In this document: positions 35,801 through 45,036 of the stretch, one piece after another
Layout of the letters: every line of letters starts with the position of its first letter
Position numbering within the stretch: the stretch's first letter is position 1
NCBI RefSeq assembly: GCF_000523235.1
Contig: NZ_CP006850.1
Location: forward strand, 3,906,001-3,970,000
DNA: 64,000 nucleotides
Reading direction: 5' to 3'
Source: Nocardia nova SH22a
GTDB taxonomy: Bacteria; Actinomycetota; Actinomycetes; Mycobacteriales; Mycobacteriaceae
Program-made: the position numbers and the translations under genes
The notes under the pieces: model-generated
What the model was told of the DNA's origin: nothing
The model's database searches: none
What the model saw: only the letters and a program-made list of their open reading frames with translations

Positions 35801-37067
35801 GCAATACATCCGAATACCGAACCCCTTGTACGGCAAAGGGATAGGCGACATCCGAGGGTGCCGAGATCGCCCACTCCGATTCGGTGCCCGGCAGATCGAT
35901 GCCACCGGCGTAGTGCTGGTACAACACCAGTCCGGTGATCTGGGTGTCCACGTCGGCGCGGTCGCGTGCCGCCGCGTCGATCTCGTCGGTCGTGATGTCG
36001 AGATGGTCGGTGGCGGCGGCGATTTCGGTGACGACCCGCTCCACGACATCGGCGAAGGTGTCCTGGGCCGCCAGGTGGCGCCGCAGCCGGACGGTGTGGC
36101 CGAGATCGGCCCACAGGCCGTCCGAACCCGGCGCCGTTCGCCAGGACATCATCGTCGCGAGGCCGGTCGAATCGGTGTCGGCATGCGCCGACAACGCGAT
36201 TTCCAGTGCCGCGGTGAACACCGCGAACTCCGTCGCCCCTGCCGGATCGCACAGATCCTTCAGATGTGCGCACGCGTCCGGGCCGAGTTCGACGGTGAAT
36301 GTGGTTGCCGCTTCGGGGCGTTCGCCGTCGCGCACCGCGTACAGCTGAGGTGTTGCCAGTGTTCCCGAGCTGCGCAGCGTATCCATCCAGTACCGCAACG
36401 ACTGTTCGCGGCGGGCGTTGTGCCGCCGCGATTCCCGGACGACCAGGTCACGCAGTTGTGCGTGGACGTCTGCGGGAAAACCCCGATACTCGCGCGCGAT
36501 CTGCTCGAAGAACGACCCCAGGCTCGGTCCGTCCCACATGATGTGGTGGACCGACACGATCATGGCGCAGCGTTCCGCGGCGGCGAGCAGGCGCACGCGC
36601 AGTGCCGATTCCGTCGCGAGGTCGAACGGTCGTGCCGACAGCTCTCCGGCATGCCGGTCCGCGAGTTCGGCGAAGGCCGCTTCGACGTTTCCGCGACAGT
36701 CGACGACCGTCACCTCCGCTCGGGTGCCGGAGTCCACCCGCTGCCGCGGTGTGCCGTCGTCGGCCGGCTCGTAGAGCGTCCGGGTCAGCAGCTGCCGGTC
36801 ACAGCACGCCCGCACCGCATCGTGGAGGCGACCGGCGTCCACCGCGCCGTCGATCGTGCAGACGAAGGTGACGTTGTAGGCGCAGCTTCGCGGTCGGCGC
36901 TGCTGATGCAGCCACAGCCCCCGCTGGGCGGGGTTGAGCGCCACCGGTTCGTCCAGCGGTGGGGCAGCGCTGTTCGAGTTCTCGATGCCGATGCGGCGCT
37001 GTGCCATCCGGCGCCGGACGAGTTCGAGCCGTCGGGACTGGTCGGTGGCGGAACCTGATTCGTTCAT
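32850..37067 (-). CDS. NRPS: C-A-PCP plus degenerate C-terminal domain
   Basis: 1405 residues from the ATG at 37065-37067, which overlaps the previous gene's stop by ATGA. Domains: condensation (HHIMWDG at 174-180), adenylation (YYTSGSTG P-loop, then SYGCTET, YRTGDIGR), and PCP with FGIDS (Ser1010). The remaining 395 residues have the look of an N-terminal half of a C/E domain (LRTERFEHLQRRF) but no HHxxxDG; the matching place reads IAGSALVATGPD. There is no thioesterase. A-domain pocket residues by alignment to PheA: D235 G236 T239 M278 V299 T301 S322 G330 D331, which I cannot assign to an amino acid. Confidence 0.9.
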   Translation of the reverse strand: MNESGSATDQSRRLELVRRRMAQRRIGIENSNSAAPPLDEPVALNPAQRGLWLHQQRRPRSCAYNVTFVCTIDGAVDAGRLHDAVRACCDRQLLTRTLYEPADDGTPRQRVDSGTRAEVTVVDCRGNVEAAFAELADRHAGELSARPFDLATESALRVRLLAAAERCAMIVSVHHIMWDGPSLGSFFEQIAREYRGFPADVHAQLRDLVVRESRRHNARREQSLRYWMDTLRSSGTLATPQLYAVRDGERPEAATTFTVELGPDACAHLKDLCDPAGATEFAVFTAALEIALSAHADTDSTGLATMMSWRTAPGSDGLWADLGHTVRLRRHLAAQDTFADVVERVVTEIAAATDHLDITTDEIDAAARDRADVDTQITGLVLYQHYAGGIDLPGTESEWAISAPSDVAYPFAVQGVRYSDVLRVYCTFQRHVIDETDMRAVIGHLAELLSTASATATVEQLRRSNAVTARQPVSRPGEVGTVLDLLEPTLVRSAGTAIIDGERRIGYPELDTRSADLAGTLRSHGVLAEDVVAVLLPRSAGLAVALLAILRAGGAYIFVPVDLPEQRVREILDATEPRVVLTAPGAIPPASGSAVVEVDRDGAHEKSGTPIRAPRRNPLQRAAIYYTSGSTGQAKAVDMTDAALAARVRWGAAHWPVRADRPRLAKSKMSFIDGATEILEGLASGGTVAIADDGTCRDVQRLARFAHEHRARHMMAVPTLLRALLELEQFEFDSVVSTGEPLSAELVAALHRTHPALTMENSYGCTETAGDVTVGIAAATGRRPAVGTAPAGTAVVVLNRRLQPVRPGALGEVYVRGPQVVRGYLADSGNTSIRFVADPYDPGGRMYRTGDIGRVRPDGALELIGRIDSQVKVRGQRVDTGEVAATMQGVVGAEATVAVIADIREDSTDLIGYFATDTPVDERSVRRALSAALPPYMVPARVLRIDRIPLLPSGKVDRAALLRDARDRTEARAADADGPDEQALLGVARQLTGRPDLGVTDNLFEFGIDSIRAVSLVRRARTDAALGFDVDDVFLEPTVRGLSRLATKERTGDRARDQGSLALPWPAALLRPTGVDARDAVTYAAMRWPHGVTPDDMGRRLSQVLRTERFEHLQRRFMIRGRLWRTYRNETPPVIGVVPVIDPGDGPWMAAGIDLTRGQTTSAARVPARDGELLVIAGSALVATGPDLTALAQAVCGDDYLPGTLDRSERPVEHLPATGDLPSAQETARRTDRLSITVRLPGPIPVADAIAALFDVLAMQFGIDTFHLDLGLPGGIVPLRRGHTPDEIGELRDERTAAAYRAQWPAGASDRPAVLFQERTAPPVLSPHDAHPFHRPASGAERVYPLTAQHYSAGEQVLLGVAADPLIGYSAVAVSAAWSARLRDSAGRTTTSEQTDISMKGQLGA

Positions 37068-40000
37068 GCGCCCGCTCCCGCATCGCGTGCCGCCTCGATG
37101 AATGCGCCGATCCGCTCGCCGATGAGCTGCCACCCCCGGGCGGTGCAGATCTCGAGGTGACCGAGGTCGGCCTCGATGATCTCTAGTTCACCAAGTGCCT
37201 TGTCCCACTGACGGTTACGGTCGAGCACGACGTGCCCGGGTTTGTCGGCGGTCGCCGAGACGAGGAGCGCCCGCCCGGTCGGCGCGGGCAGCGAATCGGC
37301 CGTCTCCGCGGCGTCCATAGTGCGGCTGTTGCGCAGATAGGTCTCGAAGACCGCGTCGGTGGCTGCCCGATCCCGCTTGTCGAGCAACCCGTTGGTCACC
37401 AATGACGCGACGAATCGCTCGGCTTCGGCGATCACCTCCGCCTCATCGGCGACGACCTGGAGATGCCGGTCGGGTGGCCCGCCGAGAGGGCCGCCGGAGT
37501 CGAGCAGAATCACGTCGGTGCGCAACCCGTGGCGGTGTTCGAGCCGCTGGGAGACCAGGTGCGCGAGTTGTCCGCCGAACGACCATCCGAGCAGGACGCA
37601 CGGTTGCGGCGAGATGCCGAGGACCACCCGCGTGTAGTGCTCGACGAGTTCGTCCAGGGCCGACAACCGCTCACCACCGGCAGCCAGGCCGGGGTCCTGC
37701 GCGACGACCACCCCCACGTCGGAGGCGATGAACGGAAGCGCCCCGTAATAGCTCCAGCCGATGCCGCCCGCGGGTGGCAGGCAGCAGACAGTTGTGCGAA
37801 CGCCGGGCCTGAGTTCGGCGACGGGAGCCAGCGAGTAGTCGGCGGCCGATCCGTCGAGCAACCGTGCCGGTGTGCCCGAGTTGTAGACGGTGCGCACCGT
37901 GGTGGTGAGGCCGGCGGCCTCGAGTTTGGCCACGAGTTCGACCACGAGCAGCGAATGTCCGCCGAGTTCGAAGAAATCGTCGTCGAGGTAGACGGTGTCG
38001 ACCCCGAGCACCTCGGCGTATGCGGCGCAGACGCGCTGCGAACGATCGTCCTCGGGCGCGCGCCCGGTCCGGCTGCCCAGCAGTGCGCCGATGTCCGGTA
38101 ACCGGGTGCGATCCACCTTTCCCGACAGCGTTGAAGGGATGTCGCCGACCCAGACCAGGTACCCGGGAATCATGTGCTCGGGTACCAATCGCTGCATCGC
38201 CGTGCGGATTTCGCCGATATCGGGCGGGTCGGCGGGTGTGGTGGCGACCAGATACCCGACCAGCGCGGTGCCGCCCGCCGGTACGGTGTCCGCGAACACC
38301 TCGGCGCGGGCCACTCCCTCGCATCGGCGCAGTGCGGCGACGACATCGCCGAGTTCGATGCGGAATCCGCGAACCTTGACCTGTTCGTCGGCTCGGCCGA
38401 CGAACTCCACGATGCCGTCGCCCCGACGCCGGACGAGATCGCCCGTGCGATACATCCGCGTGCCCTCCCCGCCGAACGGGCAGGCGATGTAGCGCTGCGC
38501 GGTGAGTGCGGACATACCGTGGTACCCGCGGCTGAGCCCGTGACCGGTCAGGTACAGCTCGCCGACCACTCCCGGCGGGGTGGGTTTCAGGTTCCGGTCG
38601 AGCACGAATGCGGCCGTTCCCCGCAGCGGCCGTCCGATCACAGGGGTTTCGTGGTCGGCGAAATACGCGCCCAGTGCGTTGATCGTGCATTCGGTGGGCC
38701 CGTAGAAGTTGTAAGCGTGCAGCCCAGGGGCGGATCTGACGCGGTCCCACAGTCCTTGGTTCACCGCCTCACCACCGAGGGAGATGAAGCTGACGCCGAT
38801 GCCCTCGTCGCCGCGCGGGCGAGCCCGGGTCAACAGGCCGGATTCGATCAGGGCTTCGCCGAAGGTCGGCGTGGAATCGAAACCGTCGATGCCCGCGGTG
38901 TCGTAGTAGTCGAGCAGTGCGCCCGCGTCGGCGCGCAGGTCGGTGTCGATGATGTGTACTTCGTGCCCCGCCACCAGCCACAGCAGCTGTTCCCAGCACG
39001 CGTCGAAGGAGAAGGTGGTGGTCAGCGAGATCCGGGCCCGCCGACCGCCTCGTTCGGGGGGCGGAAAGTGGGTGAAGACCGTCTCGGCGTGGTTGGCGTA
39101 CATGTTCGACAGTCCCGCCACCTGGACCGCCACGCCCTTGGGTTTACCGGTCGAACCGGAGGTGTACATCAGATACGCCAGCCGGTTCAGCGCGAGATCA
39201 CGTGTGGGCGCCGGTATTTCGGCGGATTCCGTCCCAATGCCCGGCGCCGGATCGTCCAGGTCCAGGAGTAGACATCCATCCGCCAGGGTCGCCGGATCAC
39301 CGATGACGTGGCGAGTCCCGCCCGACACGATCAGTGCGCGCGGCCGCGCGTCGTCGAGCATGACCGTGACCCGTTCGGCGGGATAGTCGGGATCGATGGG
39401 AACGTAGGCGGCGCCGGCGAGCAGGCATCCGAAGATCGCCGACACCATCCGGTGATCTCGTGGCAGTGCCAGTGCGACATGGTCTTCGGGTCCGATGCCG
39501 ACATCTCGGAGCAGCAGCGCGAATCGGCATGTCTGCGACCAGATCTCACGGAAGGTCCACGACTGTCCGCTCACGACCAGGGCGACTTCGTCCGGAAGCC
39601 GTTCCACGGTGGCGGCCAGTAACGAGGTCACCTCGCACAGTCCCGGATCGTCGGCGGCCGCCGGGATCACGGGACAGTCGCCGGTATCCGCGCCGAAAAT
39701 CGGTCCCGTGGAACCGATCCGGTGGACGGGCCGATCACAGTCGGCGGTGAGGGCACGGCATACGTGGGTGAACTGCGCCAGGCAGGTCTGTGCGAGTTCC
39801 GCCGAGACGTCCCGATGGATCAGGCGCACGTCGAGTACGTGTTCGCGTGGCATGACGGCCACGCTGACGGGATAGTGGGTGCTGTCGCGGATCTCGTCTC
39901 CGGTCACTGTCAGCGGGGGATCGCCCGGCCGCTGATATCCCGCCGCGTCCGGTCGCTCGGGGAGGTTCTGGACGACGAACAAGGTGTCGAACAGCGCGCG

Positions 40001-43000
40001 TTCGCCGGTGGCCCGGTGGATTTCGCTCAATCCGACGTACGGGTACCGCATCCGGGTGACCGCGGTGGCTCGCATCGCGGTCAACTGTTCGAGCACCGTG
40101 GCCCGGGGATCGACCCGCACGCGGTGCGGGACGGTGTTGAACAGCACGCCCACCACGGTGTCGCTACCCTCGAGTTCATCGGGTCTGCCGGAGACCACGG
40201 TCCCGAACAGCACATCGCGGGAATTCACGAGCGCGCCGAGTGTCAGCGCCCAGGCGAGTTCGAGCACCGTCGCCGGCGAGACGCCCGCCGATTGCGCGAG
40301 CGCGGCCAGCGCGGTCGTGTCCTCGGCGTCGAGTGTGGCGGTGTGTTCTCCCGACTCGCCGGCCGCGATGAACTCCGAACTCGCCAGCGACTCGGTCAGG
40401 AGGGTGGGGCCCTCGATACCGCGCAGCAGGTCCAGCCACCCGTGCAGAGCCGCGCGATGATCCTGTCCGGCAAGCCATTCCAGGTACCTGCGCAGTCCCG
40501 TGGACGCGACGATCTCGGCGGTGTGGTCGCCGCGGTACCGGCGCAGGATGCCCAGGAGTACCAGGCGGATGGACCAGCCGTCGAGGACCGTGTGCTCGGC
40601 GGTCAACATGAGATGGTGCCGATCCGGGGCCGAACGGATCACCGTGACCCGCGCCAGTGCTGCCCTGTCGTCGAAGCCGTCCGCCTGATCGGCCACCATG
40701 ACCGCCTCGGCCGAAGGGTGTGCCCGCCCGGCGTGGGTGAGATCGGCGAATCGGAATTCGATCCGGGGATCGTGCGGCACGACCTGTACATACCGCCCAC
40801 CGGTCGACACCAGCCGGGCCGCGAGATTCGGTGCGGCCGCGACGAGTTCGGCGACGGCCGCCGCCATGCGCTCGATGTCCACCGCTCCGGCGAGGGTGAG
40901 GATGTTCTGGGTCGTATAGGTGCTCGTGCGGGCGCGGCCGGTACCCGTATCGGCCAGCAGATGGAACAGCAGCCCTTCTTGCAGGGGCGTCAAGGGGAGC
41001 ACATCCGCGGGGTCGGGGTGGTGCTCGGCGAGCGTGCGCTGCTCGGCGTCGGTCAGCGCGAGCAGATCCTCCACGTCGGCCGGGCGGGCGAGCAGACCGT
41101 CTTCCCGCGCCCGCTCCAGTAACTCGTCGAGCGATTCGGCGATCCCGCGCAGCTGGCCCGCGTCCAGCACCGACGAGTCGGCGACGACGACAGCGGTCGA
41201 GTCGACGATGATCACGACATCGAGATCGCCGAGGAGTTCCTCGCGCTCGAGGCAGTCCTCGGCGGCGGGACCGGAACCCGCGATGTGGTCGATCCGAATT
41301 CTCAAGTCGGGCTCGGGAACCTCGTCGAACACCCCTTCGGCATCCGGGCTCAGCGCGCAGACCGGCCACACCGGCGCCGACGATCCGTTGTCGCGCAACA
41401 GTTCTGCGATCACGGCGGCGCCATCGGTGGCGGCCGAGAGATCGACGGCGACGGGGTAGCGGCATCGGATCGGGCCGTACGGGCGGTCGGCGAGCGCGGC
41501 GCCACCGCGGTGCGAGTGCTCGACCTCGATCAGTGCGGTCCCGCGGCGGCCCGACCGTGCCAGTTCGCACGCGGCGGCGGCCACATACACCGCGCTGAGC
41601 GATCGCGCGGTGTGGTCGGTGAACAGTGATGTGTGCGCCCGCAACGGATGCCGGACCTTGGTCCGGTGCCGACGGCCGCCGATCGCGGCTCGGTCGTTCG
41701 CCGCGTCGACCGAGTCGTACAGATCGAGCCAGGAGCCCGCATCGTCGAGCACCCGGGGCTCCTCGGCGAGTGTCCTGGTGGATCGCGCATAGTCGAAGAA
41801 ACTCGACGGCCGCACGGGCAGCACGGCGTCGCGGTCGGTGAGCCGAGTGCGGAGACAGTTGAGCAGAGCGACCCGGCTGGGCAGATCGAGTAGTCCGCGG
41901 ACGACCGTCACCTGGACACCCGCGGGATGCGGCGATACCCGAAACACTCCTTCGGGAGCCTGCGACGCCGTTGTCTGCGCGACGGCCTCCGGCACCGTCC
42001 TGATCCGAAGCTGCCCACCGGCATACGCGATCCGTAGGACATCGAAGCGCTCGAGTGCCGAAAGTGCCGCCTGCACAACACTGTCCGGGTCCGCGGGTGT
42101 GTCCAGCCGGATCACGTGGTGGTCGCATACATCGGACCCCGCGGCGAGCAACCGCACGACTGTCGAACCGGCGGCCTCCGGTACCGAGGACAGGTAGGTC
42201 CGCAGGTCCGCCAACCGGGTGTCCGGACGCCGGAGTCCCTGAATCAACACCGCGACAGCGGAATCGAGAAGGCAGCGCGCGGTCGCCGTGTCGATCAGCG
42301 TGCGGTCGTAGGTGACCGATACCGCCTGTGGGCCGCTGTCGCGATAGTCGTGCAGGAGGAATGCCAGATCGAACTTCGCCTGCACGGGAGACGGTTCCCG
42401 TATCACTGTCGGTATTCCGGCGAGTTCGATCTCGGGGATGCGCGATGCCGCGCTGACGACCGTGCGGATCAGCTGGTTGCGGGCGCCCGGCGCGCGGGTC
42501 GGATTGGCGGCCCGGACCACCGCGTCGAAGGGGATGTCGCGATGCGACAGCGATTCCGCCGTGGCGACGGCGATCCGGGCGGCGTAGTCGGCGAAGGTCG
42601 GATTGCCGGTCGTGTCCACGACGATGGCCACGGTGTTGGCGAAAAAGCCCACGACATCGCGAAGTTCGGGCCTGCCCCGCAGGTCGATGACCGTGCCGAG
42701 GGCAAAGGTTCCGGCGCCGGTGGCGACCGCGATCGCGTGGCCGACGGCCGCCGTGAACAGCATGTTCTGCGTGACACCCGCCTGACGGGCGTAGCCCGCG
42801 AGTTCTTCGGTGATCGATTCCGGGAGCCGGTATCTGATATGGCAGCCCTGCTCGTCCGTCGCCGAGCGCGGCTCGTGCCTGCCGCGCGGCAGGGCCGGTA
42901 TCGCGGGCTGTACCGCCAGCGGGCTCAGCAACTGTTCCCAGAACGCCAGCTGGCGTCGAGCCGTCGGGGTCGGATCCCCGCTCTTGCCCAGATAACCCTG

Positions 43001-43657
43001 TTGCCACCGGGCGAAGTCCAGATATCTCACCTGCTGGTGCCCGAGGTCGGTCTCGGCCGCCGATGCGAGGCCCGCGGCGACCGTCTCGAACAGTGCGCCG
43101 ACGGACATGCCGTCCGCCGAAATATGGTGTAGCACCATCACTACGGCGGCGACTTCGGCGGCGTGCCGTTCGCTCTGCTCGTGATGCAGGTAGGTGATCC
43201 GCAGCGGGTGGTCCCGGGCGAGATCGAAGGGCTCGGTGAGACGTCGATGGGCTGTCCGCTCGGCCCACTGCTCGGCATCGAACCCGGCCGGAATATCGAT
43301 GTCGTCATGCCTGGCGGTGAGTGTGCGGTCGATCTGTTGCACCGCGTTCCCGTCGGCGTCGACCGGGTAGCGGGTCACGAACACCTCGTGTATCCGCACG
43401 GCGGCGTCGATGGCCCGGGACAGGGCGATGCGGTCGAGCGGGCGTCGCGGCACCAGGAGGAAGGCGTGGTTGTAGTTCCAGTCCTCGGGATCGAATTGCT
43501 GGTGGTACCAGATCCCGTGCTGCAGCGGAGCCAGGGGCCCGCTGTCGCCGTCGGTGCGAGTCACCTCCAGCGGATTGCGCGCATCGTGTTCCCGGAGCCC
43601 GGAATCCACGAGCCGGCGGTGCAGCATCGCCATCCGGCGATCGTGCAAGCTGGTCAT
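37064..43657 (-). CDS. NRPS: C-E*-C-A-PCP-TE
   Basis: 2197 residues. Order read from the protein: condensation (about 40-490, HHISADG at 177-183), an epimerase-like domain (about 500-880) in which HHxxxDG has become RGLLDLP (587-593), a second condensation domain (HTVLDGWS at 1022; first His is Glu), adenylation (YTSGSTGKPKG), PCP (GGHS, Ser1902) and type-I thioesterase (GWSFGG, Ser2026; His in ADLGHLE). The first C-E* pair has no A or PCP domain of its own. A-domain pocket (inferred): D235 A236 W239 D278 S299 G301 F322 I330 N331, not a known code; Asp278 would suit a basic side chain. The TE makes this the release module. ATGA overlaps on both sides. Confidence 0.92.
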   Translation of the reverse strand: MTSLHDRRMAMLHRRLVDSGLREHDARNPLEVTRTDGDSGPLAPLQHGIWYHQQFDPEDWNYNHAFLLVPRRPLDRIALSRAIDAAVRIHEVFVTRYPVDADGNAVQQIDRTLTARHDDIDIPAGFDAEQWAERTAHRRLTEPFDLARDHPLRITYLHHEQSERHAAEVAAVVMVLHHISADGMSVGALFETVAAGLASAAETDLGHQQVRYLDFARWQQGYLGKSGDPTPTARRQLAFWEQLLSPLAVQPAIPALPRGRHEPRSATDEQGCHIRYRLPESITEELAGYARQAGVTQNMLFTAAVGHAIAVATGAGTFALGTVIDLRGRPELRDVVGFFANTVAIVVDTTGNPTFADYAARIAVATAESLSHRDIPFDAVVRAANPTRAPGARNQLIRTVVSAASRIPEIELAGIPTVIREPSPVQAKFDLAFLLHDYRDSGPQAVSVTYDRTLIDTATARCLLDSAVAVLIQGLRRPDTRLADLRTYLSSVPEAAGSTVVRLLAAGSDVCDHHVIRLDTPADPDSVVQAALSALERFDVLRIAYAGGQLRIRTVPEAVAQTTASQAPEGVFRVSPHPAGVQVTVVRGLLDLPSRVALLNCLRTRLTDRDAVLPVRPSSFFDYARSTRTLAEEPRVLDDAGSWLDLYDSVDAANDRAAIGGRRHRTKVRHPLRAHTSLFTDHTARSLSAVYVAAAACELARSGRRGTALIEVEHSHRGGAALADRPYGPIRCRYPVAVDLSAATDGAAVIAELLRDNGSSAPVWPVCALSPDAEGVFDEVPEPDLRIRIDHIAGSGPAAEDCLEREELLGDLDVVIIVDSTAVVVADSSVLDAGQLRGIAESLDELLERAREDGLLARPADVEDLLALTDAEQRTLAEHHPDPADVLPLTPLQEGLLFHLLADTGTGRARTSTYTTQNILTLAGAVDIERMAAAVAELVAAAPNLAARLVSTGGRYVQVVPHDPRIEFRFADLTHAGRAHPSAEAVMVADQADGFDDRAALARVTVIRSAPDRHHLMLTAEHTVLDGWSIRLVLLGILRRYRGDHTAEIVASTGLRRYLEWLAGQDHRAALHGWLDLLRGIEGPTLLTESLASSEFIAAGESGEHTATLDAEDTTALAALAQSAGVSPATVLELAWALTLGALVNSRDVLFGTVVSGRPDELEGSDTVVGVLFNTVPHRVRVDPRATVLEQLTAMRATAVTRMRYPYVGLSEIHRATGERALFDTLFVVQNLPERPDAAGYQRPGDPPLTVTGDEIRDSTHYPVSVAVMPREHVLDVRLIHRDVSAELAQTCLAQFTHVCRALTADCDRPVHRIGSTGPIFGADTGDCPVIPAAADDPGLCEVTSLLAATVERLPDEVALVVSGQSWTFREIWSQTCRFALLLRDVGIGPEDHVALALPRDHRMVSAIFGCLLAGAAYVPIDPDYPAERVTVMLDDARPRALIVSGGTRHVIGDPATLADGCLLLDLDDPAPGIGTESAEIPAPTRDLALNRLAYLMYTSGSTGKPKGVAVQVAGLSNMYANHAETVFTHFPPPERGGRRARISLTTTFSFDACWEQLLWLVAGHEVHIIDTDLRADAGALLDYYDTAGIDGFDSTPTFGEALIESGLLTRARPRGDEGIGVSFISLGGEAVNQGLWDRVRSAPGLHAYNFYGPTECTINALGAYFADHETPVIGRPLRGTAAFVLDRNLKPTPPGVVGELYLTGHGLSRGYHGMSALTAQRYIACPFGGEGTRMYRTGDLVRRRGDGIVEFVGRADEQVKVRGFRIELGDVVAALRRCEGVARAEVFADTVPAGGTALVGYLVATTPADPPDIGEIRTAMQRLVPEHMIPGYLVWVGDIPSTLSGKVDRTRLPDIGALLGSRTGRAPEDDRSQRVCAAYAEVLGVDTVYLDDDFFELGGHSLLVVELVAKLEAAGLTTTVRTVYNSGTPARLLDGSAADYSLAPVAELRPGVRTTVCCLPPAGGIGWSYYGALPFIASDVGVVVAQDPGLAAGGERLSALDELVEHYTRVVLGISPQPCVLLGWSFGGQLAHLVSQRLEHRHGLRTDVILLDSGGPLGGPPDRHLQVVADEAEVIAEAERFVASLVTNGLLDKRDRAATDAVFETYLRNSRTMDAAETADSLPAPTGRALLVSATADKPGHVVLDRNRQWDKALGELEIIEADLGHLEICTARGWQLIGERIGAFIEAARDAGAGA

Positions 43658-45036
43658 TGTTCGCGCCCTTCCGCGTCAGGTCCGGTGCCGCATGCGGCCG
43701 TCGTATCGAGCGCGTCCGCGATCGCCGACACGACCTCGGGTCCGACCAGGCTCGGGGAGTAGGTGAACTGGATCTGGGGGTCGCGTTTGCGCAGGAACAC
43801 CTCGATCGACAGCGGGACCGTCGGGAACTGGATCCCGCCGTTGTCCGCGCGCTCCCAGGTGGTCGCCGAGCATCCCAGGGAGGGGCCGGGCAGGTCCCCT
43901 TCGATGAACACCACGATGATGTCGAAGGCGGTCGGTGCACTGCCGTTCCCCAGGCGCGGCAGGTGTTCAGCGAGGGTTTCGTAGTGAGTCCGGGAGTGCG
44001 CCAGGGCATTTCGGAATTCGCTGTCGACCTGCCCGACGGTCCGATCGAGTTCCCCCGATACGTCGATCCGCAGCGTCAGCAGATTCGAGAAATCACCGAT
44101 CGCGTGAACGGTCGCCGGATGTTCCCGTCTGCTGGTCAGCACGCCGACGGTGACGTCGCGGGTATCGAGGATCCGGCCGAGGACTTCGGCCACCTTCGCG
44201 GTGAAGACGACGAATCTGCTCGTCGCGTTCCGTTGCGCGCATACCGCCAGCTCGTGCCGACACCGATCCGTCATGCTCCGGTCGTGCCGACAACCCGCCA
44301 GCGGCAGGTCCTGCCGGGAACCGAGTGGACGGAACGGCAGCCGGGGCGGTGGGGTGAGCCTGGCGGTCCAGTAGGCGAGGTCCCGCTGGAGATGCCTGTC
44401 GTCGGCGAGGTAGGCCGTGAAGTCGGCATAGTGCAACTGCGGCGGCGGTGCGATTGCGGCCGGGTCCGCGTACAGCTGGTCGAGTTCTTCGCTGATGACA
44501 CCGAATGTTCCACTGTCCCAGACGATGTGATGGAACAGCAGCAGCACTTCCGCCGGGTGGCCCGCCGCCTCGAACACCGTGACCCGCAACGGGGCTTCGA
44601 CGGCGAGATCGAATGCCCGCGTCGCGCGATTCCGGATGCCGTCTTCGACGGCGCGCTCGAATTCGCCCGATGCCGTTGGCGGCCTGGCGATCTCACACTG
44701 CGGCCGGAGCGTGTCGTTCACCCGGCAGAACGGCACACCGTCGATCGTGTCGTAGGTCGTCCGGAGAATCTCGTGACGAGCGCACAGTTGGGCCACGGCC
44801 GCAAAGAATTTCGCGGTGTCGAGACCGCCGGGCACGGTCAGCCGCAGTGGGAGATTGTTGAGCGTACTGTCCGGATGATCGCATTGATGGCGCCAGGCGG
44901 CGAGCTGTTGCGGTGAGAGCGCGGACATGTGCGGGTTCACCCGGCGGCCGATCGCGGACCGGTCGCCGCCGGGCCGGGGGGCCCTGGCGGCGACACGGTT
45001 CGCGATCAGGTCCAATCGTCGGCGACGGTCATTCAT
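43654..45036 (-). CDS. Free-standing condensation domain (VibH-like layout)
   Basis: 460 residues, a single C domain without A, PCP or TE. The first 35 residues are basic and then SALSPQQLAAW opens the domain; the catalytic motif is HHIVWDS (residues 169-175), with Ser instead of the final Gly; the later DRTVGQVDSE and SRTHYETLAEHL blocks close it. Stand-alone C domains such as VibH condense an acyl-carrier thioester with a free diamine. Together with the decarboxylase in the same operon, this suggests an amide synthase for a soluble amine (inference). The start was set at the ATG at 45034-45036, 8 bases inside the preceding gene; upstream in-frame sequence is non-coding. Confidence 0.88.
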   Translation of the reverse strand: MNDRRRRLDLIANRVAARAPRPGGDRSAIGRRVNPHMSALSPQQLAAWRHQCDHPDSTLNNLPLRLTVPGGLDTAKFFAAVAQLCARHEILRTTYDTIDGVPFCRVNDTLRPQCEIARPPTASGEFERAVEDGIRNRATRAFDLAVEAPLRVTVFEAAGHPAEVLLLFHHIVWDSGTFGVISEELDQLYADPAAIAPPPQLHYADFTAYLADDRHLQRDLAYWTARLTPPPRLPFRPLGSRQDLPLAGCRHDRSMTDRCRHELAVCAQRNATSRFVVFTAKVAEVLGRILDTRDVTVGVLTSRREHPATVHAIGDFSNLLTLRIDVSGELDRTVGQVDSEFRNALAHSRTHYETLAEHLPRLGNGSAPTAFDIIVVFIEGDLPGPSLGCSATTWERADNGGIQFPTVPLSIEVFLRKRDPQIQFTYSPSLVGPEVVSAIADALDTTAACGTGPDAEGREQ

